A model generated the notes under the pieces. It had not been told where the DNA came from. It did no database searches and was given only the letters and a program-made list of their open reading frames with translations. 64,000 nucleotides of DNA. It comes from Tenebrio molitor (taxonomy: Eukaryota > Arthropoda > Insecta > Coleoptera > Tenebrionidae). The position numbers and the translations under genes are program-made. Of this stretch, positions 59,001 through 64,000 are shown one piece after another. The first letter of the stretch is position 1. Each line of letters starts with the position of its first letter. The stretch is from contig NC_091050.1 of NCBI RefSeq assembly GCF_963966145.1, forward strand, positions 7,130,001-7,194,000, written 5' to 3'.

Positions 59001-59240
59001 ATGGTATTATCAAAAGATCCATAAAAAAATTACATCTATATAGTGCGAAAGACGAACCCTTTTCATTCGAAAACGTCACAGCAGCGTCTCAATCCTCGCC
59101 GAACGGTGCGTGGGTCTGTTTAAACCCAGGTGTATAAAACAGCTGATTTTTCGGCACAAAGAATTTGTTGTATGGGCAAATAATTGCATTACAAAAACCA
59201 GAAGAAAAACATTTCTTAATTTCTTATCAATTAGTTTCAG

Positions 59241-59509
59241 ATAATATATTATATAAGAGGGATACTGCATTTGAAAATAATACTATAAGTGTCTCCAAAC
59301 AAAGTATCTATGCAATTGAAGCTGCTGGTCGAAAAACAAATAAACGTAAAACTACAACAATGCAGAAAAAACGTTCAAGGTGTTACATATGTACTGGCAA
59401 TGATAACAAATACAGAACAAAATGTGATATTTGTCATAAACATATATGTAATGTGCATTCAGTTTGTGAAACTAACACTTTTTGTATATACTGTGAAGAT
59501 GTGGAATAA
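59241..59509 (+). CDS. Alternative 3' exon A of the BTB gene: piggyBac-type cysteine-rich domain
   Basis: A strong acceptor (TTAGTTTCAG) precedes 59241. Joining to common exon 3 gives a 323-aa isoform with no lost base. The exon encodes about 88 residues: a Lys/Thr-rich stretch, then RCYIC, CDIC, HICNVH and FCIYC. The spacing C-x2-C-x10-C-x2-C-x4-C-x2-H, then C-x2-C, is that of the RING-like domain at the C-terminus of piggyBac transposases, which binds the element's own ends. The transposase catalytic core is absent. The stop codon lies inside an AATAAA (59505-59510), a ready-made polyadenylation signal. It could instead be a decayed separate transposon, but the phase match and acceptor favour use as an exon. 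Confidence 0.65.
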
Positions 59510-59638
59510 ATGTTATTTTTTTATCATTCTTTGTATTGTTCAATTAAGCCACTGCCAGATCTAACCTTAAAGATAAACGAATTAGTTATTGCGATTGCAG
59601 AAATTTAATTGGATATAATTTACTTGGCAAAGATGTTA

Positions 59639-59659
59639 CGGGTCAGAATTGACCCAAGC
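59639..59659. other. GGGTCA palindrome between the piggyBac-like exons
   Basis: GGGTCAGAATTGACCC is a near-perfect palindrome, and a related GTCAGAATTGATC occurs at about 59929. Such motifs are found near the ends of some piggyBac-like elements (recalled, not searched). It may be a binding site or a transposon remnant. Confidence 0.3.
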
Positions 59660-60103
59660 ATCGTAGTCTGTGCCGTTGCTGGATTTTATTAGTATTGAGA
59701 GTTTGCCGATTTGATAATTCAAAGTAAATGAACTGGACAATAAAAATCTTCATATCGAGTGACTCAATAATTTGACATCTATTCTTTTTTATTATACAAA
59801 CATATTGTGGCAATGTTAACTGCAATAAAACAAAAGATATCAGAAAAAAATAGTGGCGTAGATAGAAATAAAACACTAATTCTTATGCAGAACATCGATT
59901 CAAAGAATGGTAGTAATTTAGTCAGAATTGATCGGCCGAACCAGTATGTTTGATGTTGTTCTCTGAGAGAATCATGTGTTACAAATTAATGTATATACTG
60001 TATAAAGTACCGAATGAAAAACAAAAAAATGCGATAAACCAATCATACACCCAAAAATCTGTAAAATTATTGATGGATCAATTGACTGGAAGTTTTCTTT
60101 AAG

Positions 60104-60336
60104 GTACTTCCTTTCAAGAACCTACTTTTACGGCGGACGGAGAAGATAGACTAAATAACAAATTGCACATCATTCGCACGGGGCCCAAGAAAGATTGCGT
60201 AGTATGTTCCAACAGGAAAATTCCGGGCGGGAGACATGAAACTCACTTTTTTTGTGATACCTGTATTCAAAAACCTAGAATGCACCTTGGCGAATGTTTC
60301 GAACGATTTCACACATTAAAAAATTACAAGAAGTAG
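60104..60336 (+). CDS. Alternative 3' exon B of the BTB gene: piggyBac-type cysteine-rich domain
   Basis: The acceptor TTTTCTTTAAG precedes 60104. In frame with exon 3 it gives a 311-aa isoform. The 77 residues contain DRLNNKLHII, then CVVC, RHETHFFCDTC and HLGECFERFHT. This order is typical of the last part of PGBD/piggyBac transposases: RL..H, C-x2-C, R-x-E-T, C-x2-C, then CF..YH. One usual cysteine (the LC before the CF motif) is replaced by histidine (MH), which could still bind zinc. It is a different subtype from exon A, so the two are not a simple recent duplication. An AATAAA lies about 40 bp past the stop. No catalytic domain is present upstream. Confidence 0.68.
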
Positions 60337-60431
60337 TTCTTCCATAAAATAACATCTGTATTTATTTTCGTCATCAATAAATTTTTTTATCAAGATAAAG
60401 CCACACATTTTAATTTTCAATACCTATCAAA

Positions 60432-60446
60432 CTTTCGAATGCAAAG
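60432..60446. repeat. Inverted repeat right of the piggyBac-like exons
   Basis: CTTTCGAATGCAAAG is the exact complement of 58986-59000. A TTAA, the piggyBac target sequence, lies two bases further out at 60449-60452. No TTAA adjoins the left copy; the nearest is about 30 bp away. Confidence 0.45.
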
Positions 60447-60942
60447 ATTTAAAATTTATCGAGTGCAAAAGAATAAATGTTGCATCATTGATTGAAGTCA
60501 TGACGGAACAACCATTCTGCTAAAAAACAGCAACAGTTATAAAATAAGACTAATGGATCGAAAACGTAACATCATTTCTTAACTAAACGTTTCAGTTTTT
60601 TTGCTTACAATTTTATTCAACTGATTTTTATTGTACAGTCAAAAAAAAATTGCAATTGCAGGTCTCGAAATTATTCGAAGTAATAATACTCGTTTTTGAT
60701 TTTTTATAGACGTCGTTTCTATCAGTAACTTAACGGATGCAATCCTGTCGTTACTACGATTTACACTGCAAGTTTCAAATAAAGTAGTTTGTAGCACATT
60801 GATTTGTTAAAATAATTGTATCAAATTAAACTAAAAACGAGGAGCAGATTACCTTTCAATTTAAAAGTGATGTGAACGTAACTCATATTTTGGACATGTT
60901 TTGTTCACGATAATCTTGTGTTATGTTGTGTTTGTCCTAACG

Positions 60943-61255
60943 ATGTTTTCGTTAAATTGGGAGGTAAGTTATGCAATTGACACTTTAATTCTTTTCGTAA
61001 TATTTCAGTACATAACAATCTAAACAAACCCTTTCATTTATTAACCCTCTTAACTTGTGATTTGAAAATTTCACGATCAGTCAAGCTATTTATCTGTTAT
61101 TCTCAATGATAAAAATTTTGCAGCATACAGAACGAAATGAAACGCATAAATAAATTAAATAAACGTCTAGAAAAAACTTTTTTTTTTTTCAGGAAGATTT
61201 AACACATTGTACAGCTTCCAGGAATATATCTTCCATTTTTGAAGCATTATTTTGA
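60943..61255 (+). pseudogene. Two-exon mini-ORF resembling the start of a BTB protein
   Basis: ATG at 60943 opens seven codons (MFSLNWE) ending in a consensus donor GAG|GTAAGT. A long T-run and CAG end at 61192. Joined in phase 0 the ORF reads on as EDLTHCTASRNISSIFEALF and stops at 61253-61255, 28 residues in all. FSLNW plus a helix-like LTH...F.ALF resembles the first residues of ttk-type BTB domains, including WKNHLTH in the main gene here, but the rest of the domain is missing. It may be a truncated BTB copy, an alternative first exon within the locus, or chance. Confidence 0.3.
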
Positions 61256-61719
61256 TAATATCTTATCCTGAACAAGCTGTAAATAACGTGCTTCAGTTAG
61301 TTTGAAGGTAAAGATACTACTCATTGACAACAGACAATCTACTTTGTTATGATAATTATTGTAGATAATACGTTTTTTTTTTCTTTTATTTACACCGTAT
61401 TTAATTATTTCAACTCACTTCTAACGAAAAGCATACAAGTAGAAAGGGTTAATAATTAATGAATTTACAAATAAAACTAATTAGTTGCAATAACAACGCA
61501 CCTACAGCTTTTCTGCGTCTTTGACATAATATTCAGCTCTAAAGTTTACATTGGTTAAGGGTCAACTCTCTATAAACCCCGTTGTCGATAAAATCACCAG
61601 CTTAACCAGACATTAACTCTTCCAAAATTTAATTTCGCTTCTTAAGCCTAAAATAAATTTTAGTTCTGTGCAATTACAGTCATCCTGTACATTTTAATAA
61701 CACTAAAAATTTATTTTAG

Positions 61720-61961
61720 GTGGATCTCCGAGAAAACCTCTTGTCCGTCTAAGTTTCCAGTTGGCCCGTAAAGGTGGCAGAAGCTTATGTTTGAACGGGT
61801 ACAAGTATTTAATTGATAAAAGAGATCACACGAATTCGAGAGTGTACTGGAGATGTCACAAATATAAAAATGCCAGGTGCAGCGGTCGACTCATCACAGA
61901 TATGGATTTCAATTTAATAAGAGTCTCAGCGGAACACGTGCATCCTCCAATTTTAGCATAA
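61720..61961 (+). CDS. Alternative 3' exon C of the BTB gene: FLYWCH zinc finger
   Basis: Preceded by TTTATTTTAG and in phase with exon 3 (314-aa isoform). It encodes a FLYWCH domain: the first hydrophobic block LSFQLARKGG, then CLNGYKYLIDKR, YWRCHKYKNARCSGRL and a final HVHPP, supplying the C2H2 zinc ligands. FLYWCH ends are the hallmark of mod(mdg4) isoforms in flies, where they target the BTB protein to DNA or partners. It has its own AATAAA near 62070. A TTG-initiated frame begins inside the exon and has no meaning. Confidence in the domain is high; joining to this BTB gene rests on phase and orientation. Confidence 0.85.
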
Positions 61962-62699
61962 ACGAATAATTCGATTGTGGTGATGATTGTTTATTTAATG
62001 TGGCATTTTGAGTAAATATTGTAAATATAAAATATACCTAAACCGACTCGCAGTATTTTATATTGTACAAATAAACAAAGCTAATAAAGATTGCGACTTG
62101 AAATACATTTTTTATTCGCAAGCATACCGATAATTAACGAAAGAATGTGATCAAAAACGAGCGTTCTCAGTAAATTATGTGTCGAAATTTAAAGTCACTG
62201 GCATCTATTTACAGATAGGTAGTATTTATTTCCCAGGTTGTTGTCTAGTAAAGATTTTTAATGGTTTAATCTACCTATTTATGATTTTAAATGACCATAG
62301 AAATCAAATATGTATTCAAAACATTTTTTACTAGCAGAATAGGTAGTAAAAGTCGTTTGAAACTGTAGTGATCACGGTCATCAGCAGCACACTTTCACGG
62401 AGTCAAAACAATTCAGTAGGCAACAACCGGATTTGTAACATCCATCTGCAAGCTTTTTTTGTTAATCAAAAATTAAGCAAAAGTATGTATATATATCGCA
62501 GCGTTAAAACCAAGTGTGTAGCGACTTATAAATATACTTATGAAAAAATCTACTTTCTGTATTTTTGTTACATTGTCACGTGAGACTTGTAAAATGTAAC
62601 GAAGTAGCTTTGCTCGTCGTTTTGTAGCCGACTGTCGCGTTCCATTTACAAGTCTTGCAGATGCGAGTTACCCATCCTGATTGTTGTATTGTTTTCCAG
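61962..62699. other. Intronic or intergenic stretch between alternative exons
   Basis: It holds the 3' UTR of exon C and AT-rich sequence. No further zinc-finger exon is visible. The ORF at 62368 has no domain. Confidence 0.4.
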
Positions 62700-62938
62700 T
62701 TGAGAGGGCTTTCCTCGAGTCGACGACGGTGTTGGACGCCGACACAAAAGTCAAACACAGTAATTTTTCCGAGGACTGCCTGAAGTGTCCCGTGTGCAGC
62801 AAAATGTTCTCGCACCCGTACAGCTTGCACCACCACAAGGCAGTGCACTCGGGCAACACTCAGTGTCCGATTTGTCACGCCGTACTCTCGCGAAAATATA
62901 ACTTGAAAATGCACATGAAGGCTCGGCATAATCTTTAA
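62700..62938 (+). CDS. Alternative 3' exon D of the BTB gene: two C2H2 fingers
   Basis: The acceptor GTTTTCCAG precedes 62700. The join to exon 3 is in frame (313-aa isoform). It encodes two C2H2 fingers, CPVCSKMFSHPYSLHHHKAVH and CPICHAVLSRKYNLKMHMKARH, with the short SGNTQ linker seen in lola-type isoform ends. Exon E follows only 48 nt after the stop and encodes a close copy of the same pair. No polyadenylation signal is seen in the gap, so exon D transcripts probably run through E as 3' UTR. Confidence 0.87.
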
Positions 62939-62986
62939 AGCCTGAAAGAGGAATGAACTGTGTAAATTCTGTTTGTGTTGTTGCAG

Positions 62987-63189
62987 AACAAGCGAACTCT
63001 ACTAAGAGCACGTGGCCCATTAATACTGTTAAGTGTAACATCTGTAACAAGGTCTTCTCCCATCCGTACAGTTTGCAACAGCATAAACCTGTCCATGCAG
63101 GGAACACGCGATGTCCAATATGTAACGCTGTTCTCTCTAGGAAGTACCATCTCAAGCTGCACATGAAAGCCCGACATAATCTGAACTGA
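62987..63189 (+). CDS. Alternative 3' exon E of the BTB gene: two C2H2 fingers (duplicate of D)
   Basis: Preceded by GTTGTTGCAG. It encodes CNICNKVFSHPYSLQQHKPVH and CPICNAVLSRKYHLKLHMKARH, closely similar to exon D, so the two arose by tandem duplication. Its first two bases are AA. Joined to common exon 3, which ends in C, the codon is CAA (Q) and the isoform has 301 aa. Joined to exon 1 or 2, which end in T, it would be TAA and stop at once. Isoform E therefore needs exon 3. Confidence 0.85.
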
Positions 63190-64000
63190 CACACCGTAAC
63201 GGTTGCCACCTGTTAGTGCTTGTTCGTGTTCTGTTATTGAGCTTTAAACATTGTATTTTAAGAAGTTTCTTTTGTCTAATGTAGCGACTACGTAAATGTA
63301 AGTCGATTAAGACTCAAAAGTTGACATTTTTATGCAAAATGTGATTCAGGTATTAAGCGACAATGTTTAAGACTTTGCCAGTAGGTAACGTATTTGGCGG
63401 ACATCAACAAATTCTATTCACATATTAAAATTATACACTTATTATGTTAACATTTTTATAATAATGTCATTTTGCAACCGAGATTTTATATTTATTGTGT
63501 ACTTATGTGTTGGAGCAAATTTTCATTTTTAACCCGCCATCCGTTGCCGTTAGAAAAATCTAATATCTTTTATTTTCGGATATGTATTTTTTTATTTATA
63601 AGTTTTTTAAAATGAAATGTACAAATGTTACACAAGGTCTAACACGCAATCTATCGTGGGTTAACTATTTGAGTTTAATTCATTTTCATACGCTCCAAAA
63701 ATAATATTTACATTGTCCACCAAATGTGTCACCTTAATTGTCTTTTTTATTGTAAAGAATTTCCTTTGATTTACGTATACGTTGAATTTACTAAAAACAG
63801 TTTTATTGTTTATATCTTTTTAAATATTTTACGAATGGATCTACATCATTTTATATTTGTTTTAAAGTTACCAAAAATACTTTTGTATCAAGTAAGTACA
63901 AAACCAATTGTTAAATTTCGAATGAATATTTTTGTAAATTATTGTTGTTAGAAATAAGTTAATTGATCAAAATTGAAAGCATGAATTTTTTCAGAGTTGG
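63190..64000. other. 3' flank at the window edge
   Basis: AT-rich sequence that probably includes the 3' UTR shared by exons D and E (an ATTAAA lies near 63424). I see no further zinc-finger exon before the window ends, but more alternative exons may lie beyond it. Confidence 0.4.

Noticed and set aside
59165..59240. Upstream extension of the exon A frame
   Set aside because: It begins at TTG, and acceptors within it would create an immediate stop when joined to the T-ending common exons 1 and 2 or break the phase. The strong acceptor at 59240 gives a clean join.
1..64000. CRISPR arrays, bacterial operons or viral genes as the undescribed system
   Set aside because: Splice structure, gene families and repeats are those of an insect nuclear genome. 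No spaced direct-repeat arrays were seen.

Overview
The window looks like an insect nuclear genome, possibly a beetle, although the order is not proven. The DNA is AT-rich with long gene-poor stretches and short GT-AG introns. It contains a ZAD-C2H2 zinc-finger gene (an arthropod family), a BTB gene with alternative zinc-finger 3' exons in the style of lola and mod(mdg4), BEL/Pao LTR retrotransposons and many small foldback elements. I rebuilt gene structures by eye from splice consensus, frame continuity and family resemblance. No transcript or database was consulted.

Layout. Positions 1-15341 are gene-poor. A complete BEL/Pao retrotransposon (+ strand) fills 15347-21636. Positions 21642-32948 are again without a recognisable gene, apart from a GC-richer promoter-like island near 27.4-27.9 kb. 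The gene-rich part then begins: a ZAD-C2H2 gene (+, 32949-36455, 8 exons, 893 aa); ATG3, the autophagy E2-like enzyme, convergent with it (-, 36710-38356, 6 exons, 320 aa); a repeat-rich gap at 38.4-44.7 kb; two tandem GFRP-like ORFs (+, 44986-45318 and 45358-45639) only 39 nt apart; an ANKRD39-like gene (+, 46317-46900, 174 aa); a second, nearly identical BEL/Pao copy on the - strand (47309-53599); an ankyrin-repeat/SOCS-box gene (-, 54393-56448, 569 aa); and, divergent from it, a BTB gene (+, from 57691) running to about 63.2 kb.

The BTB locus is the most interesting part. Three common exons, all with phase-1 boundaries, are followed by at least five alternative terminal exons. Two of these encode cysteine-rich domains that look like the C-terminal domain of piggyBac transposases. 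One encodes a FLYWCH finger, and two encode a duplicated pair of C2H2 fingers. All five joins keep the frame and give whole-codon lengths. An exact 15-bp inverted repeat flanks the two piggyBac-like exons. This suggests transposon tails captured as alternative DNA-binding modules of a BTB regulator.

The two BEL/Pao copies each have identical LTR pairs and different 5-bp target duplications (AATGG and AACGG). They are therefore two recent, independent insertions in opposite orientation, bracketing a 25.7-kb segment that holds four gene units.
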